Shown here: positions 1 to 9,782 of the stretch, one piece after another
How positions within the stretch are numbered: position 1 is the stretch's first letter
Layout of the letters: every line of letters starts with the position of its first letter
Assembly (NCBI GenBank): GCA_037957365.1
Contig: JARHVA010005487.1
Span: 609,001 to 673,000 of the forward strand
Direction of reading: 5' to 3'
DNA from: Torreya grandis
Lineage: Eukaryota > Streptophyta > Pinopsida > Cupressales > Taxaceae
DNA length: 64,000 bases
Notes under the pieces: generated by a model
Seen by the model: the letters and a program-made list of their open reading frames with translations, nothing else
The model's database searches: none
Told to the model about the DNA's origin: nothing
Made by a program: the position numbers and the translations under genes

Positions 1-862
1 CTTTTATGTAAACTTTCCTTCTTCATTGTCATCATTACCTTTAATTAGGCATTTAGATAAAAAAATTCCAATCTTTCTATAATTTAAATATTTAAAAGGT
101 AATTTTTCTTGATATTTACCTGTACCTTTTTTTAGCTTGTGAATGAATAGAGCTCCATTGTCATCTTCACCATCTCTAGAATTATAATTTGATTCTTGAA
201 TTTTAGCCTTCTCTTTCTTTGATGTCTTGAAATCCACTTCTCTCTTTGAAGAGTTATCTTTTTCAGTCTGCATCTCATATGTCATAAGAATACCATGAAG
301 CTCATCCATTTTTAGCTTGGATAAATTATTCATCTCTTCAATTGTTGAAACTTTTGCATCATATCTCAATGGTAGAGATCTCAAAACTTTTTGTACCATA
401 GTTTATTCTTCTAAATTTTCTCTAAGACCTTGAATCTGATTGACTATTTGATCAACCTGCAAGAGATAACTTGCTATATTTTATTCTTCTTCCATCTTCA
501 AACTATCTTTTGAAAGTTTGAAGCTTAGCTTGTTGAACCTTTTCATCACCTTTGTAAATATTCTCAAGTTTTACCCAAGTTTTATGAGTAGATTTACATT
601 ACATAACTTTAACAAATTCTTATTCACATAAACCACATAAAATAGCATGTAAAGCTTTAACATTATTTTGACTTGCCTTTATTTCTACTAGAGTAGTTAC
701 AAATGTTTGTGGCTTTTCATATTCCTCCACCACTGCTTACCATATGTCAAATCCAAGGGCCACCAAATAAGTCTTCATCCTTATGCTCCAAAAAACATAA
801 TTCATCCCATCAAACAAAGGTTCCTTATTTATATAAAATCCTTCATGTGATCCAGCCATCAT
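1..862 (-). pseudogene. Copia gag (C3), partial
   Basis: Capsid-like gag of a Ty1/copia element, which packages the element RNA. The start is the ATG pair at 862-857, about 50 bases after the primer-binding site, as in C1. The N-terminal part contains the F-x-G-x-NY-x-FW signature of the DUF4219/UBN2 gag family. Further in is a well preserved KLKMDELHGILMTYEMQ segment (about 330-260). The zinc knuckle near 100-40 has decayed: Tyr, Tyr and Ile replace residues expected in a CCHC box. Several stops break the frame before 399; the last 131 codons are open. It continues off the left edge. Non-functional. Confidence 0.82.
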
Positions 863-910
863 GTCTTCCCGATCTTCCTTCAAGATGTAAAACTTTTTCA
901 AAAGGAACCT

Positions 911-922
911 GCTCTGATACCA
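911..922 (-). promoter_or_regulatory. Primer-binding site of C3
   Basis: Minus-strand TGGTATCAGAGC, the usual plant copia primer site complementary to the 3' end of initiator tRNA-Met. It lies two bases downstream of the LTR end, exactly as in C1. Confidence 0.9.
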
Positions 923-924
923 AT

Positions 925-1938
925 TGTTAAGAATGAAATATATTGAGAAGGGGGGTAAATTATTATATTATATATCTTTTACTTAGTCTGATTTCTTTTC
1001 TTTAACCACTCAATCATACATTCAAGATATGCAATAAAACTAAAATAATAATTTACACCATACAAGAGAGAGAGAGAGACCAAATTTTTATGTGGAAACC
1101 CAAAGTGGGAAAAACCATGGAGAACAATCTCAAGTATATGAATGAGCACCAACTCAAAATACAAATTTTTCAAGCACCAACTTGTAGGAGCACCAACCCC
1201 TTTGCCAAGCACTAACATAACAACTCTTTGTGAAAACCAACCCATAAGAGCACTAACCCCTTATAAAATTCATGAGAACCAACCCATAGGAGCACCAACC
1301 CCTCTTGTGTATAAAACACAACTATATCTCAATATTTCTTACTCAACAAATGATATAACTCTATAATATCTCCTAATTTTATCTCTTTGAAAACAAATAC
1401 AAACTATGTACTCTCTTGCATATTACAAATGGCTTCTCAAGCCTTTATTTATAGCTTTTCAAATGACCTTTGGCCTTCACCCTTTGTGACCCTTCAATCC
1501 TCATGGAAAATGGCACCAAATTTGCATGACCCTTTGTATCCTTGCATTTGAAAAGTCATATGGTGACCCTTCATAAGCAAAAGTGTCCTTTTCTCTTTTG
1601 TCTTTATCTTGGTGACTTTTCATATTCCTCAAAGTGTCCCTTCATGGAAAAATGTGCCATACCTCTTTTGTTTTCACATGGTGACTCTTGGAATTCCTCA
1701 AGGTGACTCTTCATGAGAAAATGTGTCCCATTCCTCTTTCATCTTTTACTCTGTGACTCTTTGACTTCTCCATGGGCCCTCTTTTAACTTATATGCAACC
1801 AAAAATATATTCATTAATATTAAATAAATAGTAACACACATTAGCTAAGATATGAATATTAAAAACACCATTAAATGTAATGAGGTCTTTATCACCAATA
1901 ATGCTAGACCTTTGACATCAATGAAAATATTTATAACA
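925..1938 (-). repeat. 5' LTR of copia C3
   Basis: LTR of 1014 bp; on the minus strand it starts TGTTATAAATATTTTC and ends CTTAACA. It matches both LTRs of C1 in opposite orientation. It contains a TATA-like CTATAAATAAAG (plus positions about 1443-1454), a set of GAGCACCAAC motifs at 1143-1304 (GTTGGTGCTC on the coding strand) and a short GA run at 1067-1078, which is the CT run of the coding strand. Confidence 0.88.
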
Positions 1939-2340
1939 GAGTAAAAGAAAATATAATGCATACCTATACTTACCTATGTGAATTTAATTTATATTTGGCC
2001 CACTTCTTGGCCAAAGAAGTGGATAAGTACTAGAGTGTAGTATGTGAAGGGGAGACACATGGTGTGGATGCCCCATGTAATGAATCTGAGTATGTAAACT
2101 AAATGTGTGGAGAAACAAGGCTTGATGAGCTTAGAATATGGCTCATTATTGACATAATATTTTCTTTAATCTATCTCTAAAAGGATATTATCTTATGCAA
2201 ATCTTAGATTTTTAGATAGCTATTACATGAAAAATAGATATTTGTCTTGTTTATATTGAATCAAAAATTAAGCCTTTACTTTGTTATTAATGTCTAATAC
2301 ATAACATGTTTTAGTGATATTTTGTGTGAAGAATGCTCAA
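1939..2340. other. No gene seen; one hairpin
   Basis: AT-rich stretch with no supported coding sequence. The only structure I see is the perfect inverted repeat at 2000-2022: CCACTTCTT, a 5-base loop, then AAGAAGTGG. It overlaps a second, mutually exclusive 7-bp stem (1994-2000 with 2009-2015). Confidence 0.5.
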
Positions 2341-2351
2341 GAAAAAGACAC

Positions 2352-2620
2352 AGGCTTATTTCTATGGACTCTGTAGGCTTGTTTCTATGGACTCTATAGG
2401 CTTGTTTCTACGGACTCCGCAGGCTTATTTCTATAGACTCTGTAGGCTTGTTTCTATGGACTCTGCAAGCTTATTTATATGGACTCTATAGGCTTGTTTC
2501 CATGGACTTTATAGGCTTGTTTCTATGGACTCCACGGGCTTATTTCCATGAACTTCATAGGCTCATTTATAAGGACTCCATAGGCTCATTCCTCCTAACT
2601 CAATAGGGTCAATTTTGAGA
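2352..2620. repeat. 23-bp minisatellite, about 11 units
   Basis: Tandem units of AGGCTTRTTTCTATGGACTC plus three bases begin at 2352, 2375, 2398, 2421, 2444, 2467, 2490, 2513, 2536, 2559, 2582 and 2605. The spacing is exactly 23 bp throughout with no indel; units differ only by substitutions, which increase toward the right end. As 23 is not a multiple of three, it is unlikely to be coding. Confidence 0.92.
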
Positions 2621-3885
2621 ATTTTTTAAGGAAAAAGCCACAAATGGGAAGCTAGAGGCTAGATAGGATAAGAAAGAACCATTCCAGCTAGAATCAAATT
2701 AATAAAATAATTTCCTGTTATTTTGAAGGACTTATTTTTGATAAACTTGTATGTAATCAGATTTTAGGACTATTATAGGATAGGATATTTATTTCATCAG
2801 AATAATTGGATCTCTTGGAAATCCAATCTCCTATCTTTGGATGAAGGGATTGATCGAGTCCTATTCTTTTGCATCCTATTTTGAGTTGATTGTATAAGTA
2901 TAAAGTGTAAGACTTTTGACTATGAATATAATAGAAGATATAGAGAAAATAGAGAATCAAGAATCATATATTATAAAAGCTTACAGGTTTCAGTCATATT
3001 GTAATCATTTCATTTCTATGAATTAATACTTCAATTTCCAACACTGATTAATCTTTGTTCCTAAGTCTGAGAGGAGCAAGGGCCCACTCTCCTTGGAACC
3101 AAGAACTGTATATGATATTTATGTTTTATTTTATTAATTAATTATTATAATTAATTAGAATCTTGTTACTGTTTGCATTTATTTATAAAAACATCAAAAA
3201 AAATTCATAGTTTAAAAAGAGCATTTTCTTATTTCATTTCTTTTCCACGCAAAGTATGTTTTCTTTTATAGCAGAAGAGTGAAGTAAATTTCCTTTCATA
3301 AGTAAGAGTGTAAATTTACTTTTCCTACAAACATAAAATAGGAGTGTGATCTTTTACTTCCAAAAAAAGAGTGGATTGATTTGATTTATTTTTTTTTTAT
3401 AGTAAAATTATGAATCACGTAGTTTAGGACATATTCCTTTCTTTAGTCAAAGTTAGAATAGGATCAACAAACACCCCCATAAACAGCCTTCTAGATCTAC
3501 CATCCCATACCTTATTGCAGATAGCTTTAGACACTAGCCCTGGTTGATAAGACATCAATTGAATATTGATTAAATGAGGAGATAGATGACACTCGTCAAG
3601 GCTCACTTGCTCCCACTCTAATATCTAGACTAAATCTAACTATGTTAATTGAATGTGTGTAGAAATAAGACTCATTTTCTCCCACTCTAATATATAGGCT
3701 AAATCTAAGTATGTGAATTGGGTTTGGTGAAATCCTATGGATCAATCATTACACATGATCATGTGATCCAAACTAGTGAAAACATAGTGACAATACTAGT
3801 GATAATATTGAGTGCAACTTGATAATCTTAAAATGAGGAACAAGGATGTGTGCTCTGTGTTATGCCCCTAACCATGATATCTAAA
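2621..3885. other. No gene seen; possible LTR remnant
   Basis: No coding sequence supported. Part of 2640-3045 has the look of an old LTR, with a TATA-like stretch near 2895 and an ending TTTCCAACA near 3045, but I found neither a second copy nor a primer site, so this is only a suggestion. The open frame at 3424-3606 on the minus strand matches nothing I recognise. Confidence 0.3.
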
Positions 3886-4057
3886 TAATATAGTTGTGTA
3901 TTTGAATATTTGAGTAAAATCATATACCTGAGTCAAAAATATATATCTATGTGTGTATCTATATTTGTATGAACCTATGTTTTTGTATATCTAAAAACTT
4001 GTGAATCTGAATATCTATGTATATGATAACTTATGTAAACTTGTGTACCTATGTGGA
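3886..4057. repeat. Degenerate tandem array, left part
   Basis: Loosely repeated modules built on TATATCTAAAAACYTATGAA and ATATCTATGTA, with recurring ACCTATGTGGACC-type segments. The same array resumes at 8468 on the other side of G1, so G1 landed inside it. Confidence 0.7.
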
Positions 4058-4062
4058 CCCAT

Positions 4063-4850
4063 TGATCTAGGCAACACTTTAGGTGAGCATTCAGGCAACA
4101 CTTTAGGCAACAATTTAGGTTACATTTTTACCCCAATTGGTGGCAAAACTTTTAGGAGCCATAACTTTTAAACCATAACTTTGTTTGACTCCCCATTTAA
4201 ACTATTGAAAAGCTAAGAATGAGCATAATGTGATGAGATGGCAAAAAAACTATTCTTAGTGGGATTTGACCTTTAAAACCCCAATAGAAGTTACCATAAT
4301 TTTAATTTTAATAGTGTTATTGATCTAAAACTTAGAGGTTTTAGTTGAAAGATAATTCAAGAACACAAAATAATACAATCATATAATGCTATCTATGGGA
4401 AGAGATGTTTTATTAATCACAAAATTATAGAAAACATATGCTTATCTCTGGGAAGAGATGTTTGATCCCCTTCTAAAAATACATGTCTTTCTATACATAC
4501 TTTGAAGGCAGGAAGAGGATGTGTAAGGTCACCAACCTTGAGGGAGATGAAGTGGTTTGACTTCCATGATTTACAATAACATAGAATTTGATAAATTACT
4601 ATTTTTAGATAACACTATTAAAATTGAAATTATGGGCACTTCTATTGGGTTTTCAAGTTTAAAAACCCATTGAGCATAGATATATGCCATCTCATCACAT
4701 TCTTAGCTTTCTAATAGTTTGAATAGGGAGTCAAATAGAGCTATGGTTCAAAAGTAATGGCTCCTGAAAGTTCTACCACCAATTAGGGTGGAACCATCAC
4801 CTAAATTGTCACCTGAAGTGTCACCCAAATTATCACCTAAAGTGGTATCA
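4063..4850 (+). repeat. Composite 5' LTR region of G1 with inverted LTR copy
   Basis: 4063-4320 matches the first part of the 3' LTR (from 7906) in the same direction. From 4321 the sequence becomes the reverse complement of the whole 3' LTR, beginning TGATCTAAAAC (complement of the 3' LTR's terminal GGATCA) and ending at the complement of the LTR start near 4842-4850. So 4063-4320 and about 4600-4850 form a long inverted repeat around a 280-bp spacer. The spacer is in opposite orientation to its counterpart in the 3' LTR. Confidence 0.82.
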
Positions 4851-4853
4851 AAG
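4843..4853 (+). promoter_or_regulatory. Probable primer-binding site of G1
   Basis: TGGTATCAAAG differs at one position from the initiator tRNA-Met primer site TGGTATCAGAG. It lies at the end of the inverted LTR copy and before the gag region, where a primer site is expected. The last bases of the inverted LTR may overlap it. Confidence 0.55.
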
Positions 4854-5079
4854 TAATTTGTCCTAATTGTGTATGATCTTGAGGATGAGGTCAGACTACA
4901 AGAAGCTTGGGTGGAAAATAATAGATCTATAAAAATATCCACCTATTCACTCTAAATGAACTCAAATGGTAGACAACATTGAGACATTCTATCCCTTCAA
5001 AGAAATGGTGAATGAATCCCTCTAATAGTAGAAAGTATAGATACTATAAAAATTCACCCAAATTCTCCAACAAATACTA

Positions 5080-5960
5080 ATGGAAAATTATGGCTCCTCA
5101 TTTTCACCCTTTGGCTCCCTATCCATGGAACATCCTTTCAGTGCTCCAACACCCTTCAAGGTTTAGGTGAATTTTGATATCATTACATTTGAAGTCAAAA
5201 TCAATGCTAATGCAGCATAAAATTGGTTAGATAATTGTGTTCCTATTTTTTGATAAATAAATTCACCATTGGAAAAAGATCACTTTTAATCTTTTGAAAG
5301 CATCATTGCATGTCAAAAATTGATGAGAAGTGTACAAGAAGAGGTTCAGTATATATGGAATTGGCCTTGAGGTGGAACCCACCTGAGATGATTTCATGGA
5401 AGCTGTAAAGGAAGAATACTACCCTATTGGAGTATATGATGATCGATATATACACTGGCAACAACTTCATCAAGGTTAGGAATAATCTATTTAAGATTAC
5501 TTTGACATTTTTTATTCTCTATCTATGAGATTGGGTATCCAAGAAAGTGAAAAACATAAGGTTCTAAAATATCATGGTAGACTATAATGGTATATATGGG
5601 GGGAAATGGAACTCTTCAATTTGGAAACCCTTGGTGAGGTGTACAAGTTCATGGTGAAGATTGAGCAGATGCATGGAAGAAAAAATATGAAAAGTCAACC
5701 TTTGAAATAGAAAAGTGACAAAGAAGGTCAAACACAAGGCCAAAATTGGAAGCAAAATGAGTTCCAAGATAAGAAGCCCCAGAAGGGGAAGACTAGGAAA
5801 TGGTATGATTAACACAAAACTATAAATCACTCTAAATAAGAATTTCAAGCCATTAAGTCCCTTATTTTTGAGTCATAATCCTCAACATCTACTACTCTAC
5901 CTCAGACACACCCTGCAGTTGAAGAGGATGAAGAAGAGATTGTAGATGTTAAGCTTGATA
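5080..5960 (+). pseudogene. Gypsy gag (G1), decayed
   Basis: Retrotransposon gag. Recognisable pieces in order: a P-F-K-V-(stop)-V-N-F-D segment near 5150, NWLDN near 5220, and the segment reading FMEAVKEEYYPIG then DDRYIHWQQLHQG near 5395-5480, which is the retrotransposon-gag core. SMRLGIQESEKHKVLKYHG follows to about 5580, then a basic Lys/Gln-rich tail to about 5830. Numerous stops and at least one frame change make it non-functional. No intact zinc knuckle is visible. Confidence 0.75.
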
Positions 5961-5989
5961 CCATCATTTCTTCATCATAAACCCATGAG

Positions 5990-7890
5990 GAAAGGCTAGA
6001 TGACAAGAAAAGGTTATTTCACTCTAATTTATGGGTGAAAGGTAAGCCTCTAAATTTTATTCTTGATAGTGGGAGTCAAAATAATTTAATCTCTACTAAT
6101 GTTGTGAAAATTTTGAATCTATCCATAAAGCCTCACCCAAAGCCATATAGTATTGGATGGTTGAGCCCAAGGAGGTAACTTTGTGTCACCCACCAGTGTC
6201 TTCTTTCATATGCAATAAAACCTTTCCAAGATGGGGTCTTGTGTGATGTGGTCAATCTAGATGTATGTGATGTACTCCTTAGTCAGTTATTCATGTATGA
6301 ATGACATGGCATCTATGAATCAAGAACCCAAAGGATCACCCTCACTCTTAGAATGTGGTTTTATAAGGTACTAGAGGTACCACCTCCCATATCTATCTCC
6401 CTGATTAGTGCCAAGTAATGTAAGATATTGGTGGAGAAGACAAAGAAATTCATTCTCATGGTGGTCAAGCCATAAATATCTAAGAAGGATGATGTTACAG
6501 CCCTAAATACACAATCAATGCAACAATATATGTAGATGGGTCAAATCATGGGAGAATATGATGACTTATTCAAGTCACCCATGAGAGTTCCACTTCACTA
6601 CCAGGTAAAACATTCTATTGATTTGGTTTTAGGATCACCTTTGCCTAATAGCCTTGTGTATCATGAATCAGTTCTAGAGAATGATGAGATAAAAAGATAG
6701 ATTTAAGAATTGATACAAAAGGGTCACATCAGACCAAGCACTTCACCTTATAGAAGACCAATTATCATGGTTCCAAATAAAGATGGGACATGGAGGATTT
6801 TCATTAACTATCAATCCCTTAATAAAATCACTATGAAGAATCACTACCCCCTCCCTAGGATTGATGACCTTCTGGACCAGCTCTATGGTGCAAAGTTTTT
6901 CACCAAAATTGATCTCAAATATAGCTATCACCAAATTCCTATCAACCCCATAAACATCTAGAAGACTAATTCAAATCCAAGGAGGGGATCTTTGAATGGT
7001 TGGTTATGCCTTTTATCTTGACTAACCCACCTACAACCTTCATGAGGATGATGGATGACATCCTACAACCCTTCACCAACTCAGTCATGGTTATCTACCT
7101 GGATGACATACTCATCTACATCAAAACATGGGAGGAACATCTACAACATGTCTATAAGGTGTTTTAAACTCTTTAGAATCACAAGTTGTATGCAAATCTC
7201 AATAAGTGCACATTTGGGATGAAAATAATTCAGTACTTGGGGTACATTGTGGATGAGGAAGGGGTCCATGTTAACCTAGAGAAGATTTGGGTTATTCAAG
7301 AATGGCCTACACCAAGGACCTTCATATAAATTTATAGTTTCTTGGGTCTTGAAAAAGTTTATTACAGGTTTGTTCTTGGATTCTCACATGTTGCTTGGCC
7401 ACTAAACCAAGTGATCAAAGGAATAGCTAAAGCTGCATTTTAGGGGGGACAAAATACAATAAAAAGCATTTGAGAATTTGAAAAATAGACTCTATTTAGA
7501 TCTTATTCTTTCTTTGATATACTTTCATCAACCTTTTGATTTGATGACAGATGCATCTGAATATGCCATGGGAGCTATCATCATGCAACATGGCCACCCT
7601 ATTGTATATCATAGTGAAACTTTCAATGATACAGTCAAGAAATACCTAACATATGACAAGGAGCTCTATGTCATTATACAACCTTGAAAATAATAGAAAC
7701 ACTACATCTTGGGGAAAGATATGGTCATCCACACTAACCACATACTATTGGAATTCATCCAAACATACAGCAAATTATAAAATGAGAGCCACCAAAAATG
7801 GGCCATGTATCTATAGCAATTCCATCTAATAATCAAGACACAAATACCACACTTGATGATGAATATTGATGTAATGGGGACCATTTCTTA
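5990..7890 (+). pseudogene. Gypsy pol (G1): protease, reverse transcriptase, RNase H
   Basis: Protease: an FILDSGSQNNLIS motif near 6060 keeps the D-S-G catalytic triad. Reverse transcriptase: GTWRIFINYQSLNKI at about 6787-6831, DLLDQLYGAKFFTKIDLKYS to about 6930, then, after a frame change, the catalytic [10 protein letters not shown] near 7090-7120. RNase H: PFDLMTDASEYAMGAIIMQH at about 7530-7590, with the connecting NESHQKWAMYLQQF-like segment near 7780-7820 in another frame. The coding trace then stops; the integrase module expected next is absent and the polypurine tract begins at 7892. Several stops and frameshifts; dead. Confidence 0.85.
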
Positions 7891-7891
7891 T

Positions 7892-7905
7892 AAAAGAGGG
7901 AGGAA
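7892..7905 (+). promoter_or_regulatory. Polypurine tract of G1
   Basis: AAAAGAGGGAGGAA sits immediately before the TGATTTGGG start of the 3' LTR, the position from which plus-strand DNA synthesis would be primed. Confidence 0.85.
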
Positions 7906-8467
7906 TGATTTGGGAAACACTTCAGGTGATAATTTGAGCAATACTTTAGGTAATAATTTGGGCAACGGTTCTACCCCAATTGGTGGCAGAACTTCTGGGA
8001 GCCATAAATTTTGAACCATAGCTTCATTTGAATACCCATTCAAATCATTAGAAAGATAAGAATTATGAGAACATGATGAGATGGCATGGAGCTATACTCA
8101 ATGGGTTTTGACCCCTAAAACCCCAATGTAAGTTCCCATAATTTCAATTTTAATAGTGATGTCTAAAAATAAAAAATTTCTAAAAATAGTAATTTGTCAA
8201 ATTTTGTGTTGTTGTAAATCATGGAAGTTGAACCACTTCATCGCCCTCAAGATTGGTGACCTTATACATCCTCCTCCTTCCTTCAAAGTATGTATAAAAA
8301 TAGATGTATCCTAAGAAGGGGATCAAACATCTCTTCCTAAATATAAACATATGTTTTATATAATTTTTTGAGAAATAAAACATCTCTTCCCAGAGATAGC
8401 ATTAAATGATTATTTTATTTTATATTCTTGAATTATCTTTAAACAAAAACCTCTAAGTTTTGGATCA
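7906..8467 (+). repeat. 3' LTR of G1
   Basis: A 562-bp LTR from TGATTTGGG to TTTTGGATCA, followed by the CCCAT duplication. Its first 250 bases match 4063-4320 directly; the whole unit matches 4321-4850 in reverse complement. The LTR begins with two or three copies of a roughly 23-base TTTAGGTAATAATTTGGGCA-like unit. Confidence 0.87.
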
Positions 8468-8880
8468 CCCATTTGTTTATATATCTGAAAACCTATGAAT
8501 CTAAATGCCTTTGTAAATGTATATACTTGTGTAGACCTATGCATTTATATATCTAAAAATCTATGAATCTAAATATCTATGTATTTGATAGCTTGTCTAA
8601 ACCTATGTGCCTACGTAGACCTGTGTAACTATATATCTAAAAACCTATGATTATGAATATCAGTGTATTTGAAAACATGTGAGTTTGCATACCTATGTAA
8701 ACATGTGTAATTGTGTAGACCTATGTGTCCATATATATAAAAACTTATGAATATGAATATATATGTATCTAAAAACCTATGAATCTAAATATATGTGTAT
8801 TTAACAAACTGTGAATCTGAATACCTGTGTACCTATGTAGACTCATGTGTCTATGTTTACATGAAACTCTATATATGTAA
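8468..8880. repeat. Degenerate tandem array, right part
   Basis: Continuation of the array at 3886-4057. Anchor motif ATATCTAAAAACCTATGAAT (with variants) recurs at about 8481, 8551, 8634, 8734 and 8767, so spacing varies from about 33 to 100 bases. Units are substituted and partly deleted. No coding potential seen. Confidence 0.72.
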
Positions 8881-9780
8881 AGCAATCTATGCATGTTTTC
8901 CCCCCTTTTTGGTGAGATATTTGAGACTTTGGTGAGGATATGTAACCAAAAGTGGTAATGGTCATTTGTAATGGTGTTAATTGGTAGGTGTAATGTTGTT
9001 TTAAGTTTGAATAGTGCATTTATTGTGACAAAATTGATAATTGAATGTGTAATTGGATAGATGTTTGCCAGTTGTTATGTTAACTATAGTGATATTATTT
9101 TTATCATTTTATATATTTTACAAGGATTAGAAGATTGGTTTAACCAATATGGGATGTTATATATCAATGTCAATTACCATGTACAATAATTTTTTTTGTA
9201 AATTAGAGACATGATTATTGAGATATGGTGATAGTAAGATATTTGTATTAGTTAGTTAAATTAGCACAAAAGGGTAACCTTAATAAGGTGGCATTGGGTA
9301 TGTATCACTTAAATAGGTAATTTGATTCATTTGGAAATTAATTTGGAACCTTTGAGTTGAAATCAATTTGTGTCTGAGTGAGATAAATATGTTGAGGAGA
9401 TGAAGAGCTAGCTTGTCCAACTATGAGGAGGTTGAGGCATGGATTCAAGCTAGGGAGGAGGTTCTCCTAGGAAAAAATCCAAACTATTTCTTATTTTTAT
9501 TATTTATTTTGTCTTATTTACTATTTTTACTAAAAATGAACTAGTTTAAGGCCTATTTTGTAAAGAATGGTTCTAGTGTCTAATCTTAGGAGCTATTATC
9601 CAATACTTAGTGCTAGTGTCTAAGGGGTGGTGTTACTATCCTTTATGCAATACTAGTGTCCAGTAATCTTGATATGTGATGCTAAATATTTTTTACCAAT
9701 TTTTGATGTGCATTATTGTTTGTTAGTTTTAATTTTTATTTTTTGATATCAAATTTGATTTTAATCTTGCATGTTGATGC
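8881..9780. other. No gene seen
   Basis: AT-rich sequence between the tandem array and the mobile-domain pseudogene. I expected the 3' LTR of T- here but could not recognise LTR ends or a minus-strand polypurine tract. 9560-9690 contains several TAGTGTC motifs reminiscent of the T LTRs, too weak to call. Confidence 0.4.
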
Positions 9781-9782
9781 CC

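Larger units (their letters stand above)
1..1938 (-). mobile_element. Copia element C3, 5' end (truncated by window edge)
   Basis: Minus-strand Ty1/copia retrotransposon entering from the left edge. Reading the minus strand it runs LTR (1938-925), primer-binding site (922-911), then gag (862 to the edge). LTR and gag are clearly the same family as C1 at 41220-48629: both share the LTR termini, the R-region repeats and the gag wording around the KMDELHGIL motif. The 3' part, including pol and the second LTR, lies outside the window, so a target duplication cannot be tested. Confidence 0.88.
4063..8467 (+). mobile_element. Ty3/gypsy element G1, integrase-less, with CCCAT target duplication
   Basis: A 4405-bp element flanked by CCCAT at 4058-4062 and again at 8468-8472. 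Order: composite 5' LTR region, initiator-Met-like primer site, decayed gag, protease, reverse transcriptase, RNase H, polypurine tract, 3' LTR. RNase H runs almost directly into the polypurine tract; no integrase zinc finger, DDE core or chromodomain is present. The 5' end is abnormal because it contains an LTR copy in reverse orientation. Confidence 0.88.

Noticed and set aside
3424..3606. 60-codon minus-strand frame
   Set aside because: No similarity to any family I know and no supporting neighbours.
4063..8467. DNA transposon or foldback element with long inverted ends
   Set aside because: The inverted ends are LTR sequence, and gag, protease, reverse transcriptase, RNase H, a polypurine tract and a 5-bp duplication show an LTR retrotransposon.
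9560..9690. 3' LTR of T-
   Set aside because: Only repeated TAGTGTC words resemble the T LTRs; no termini, polypurine tract or collinear match.
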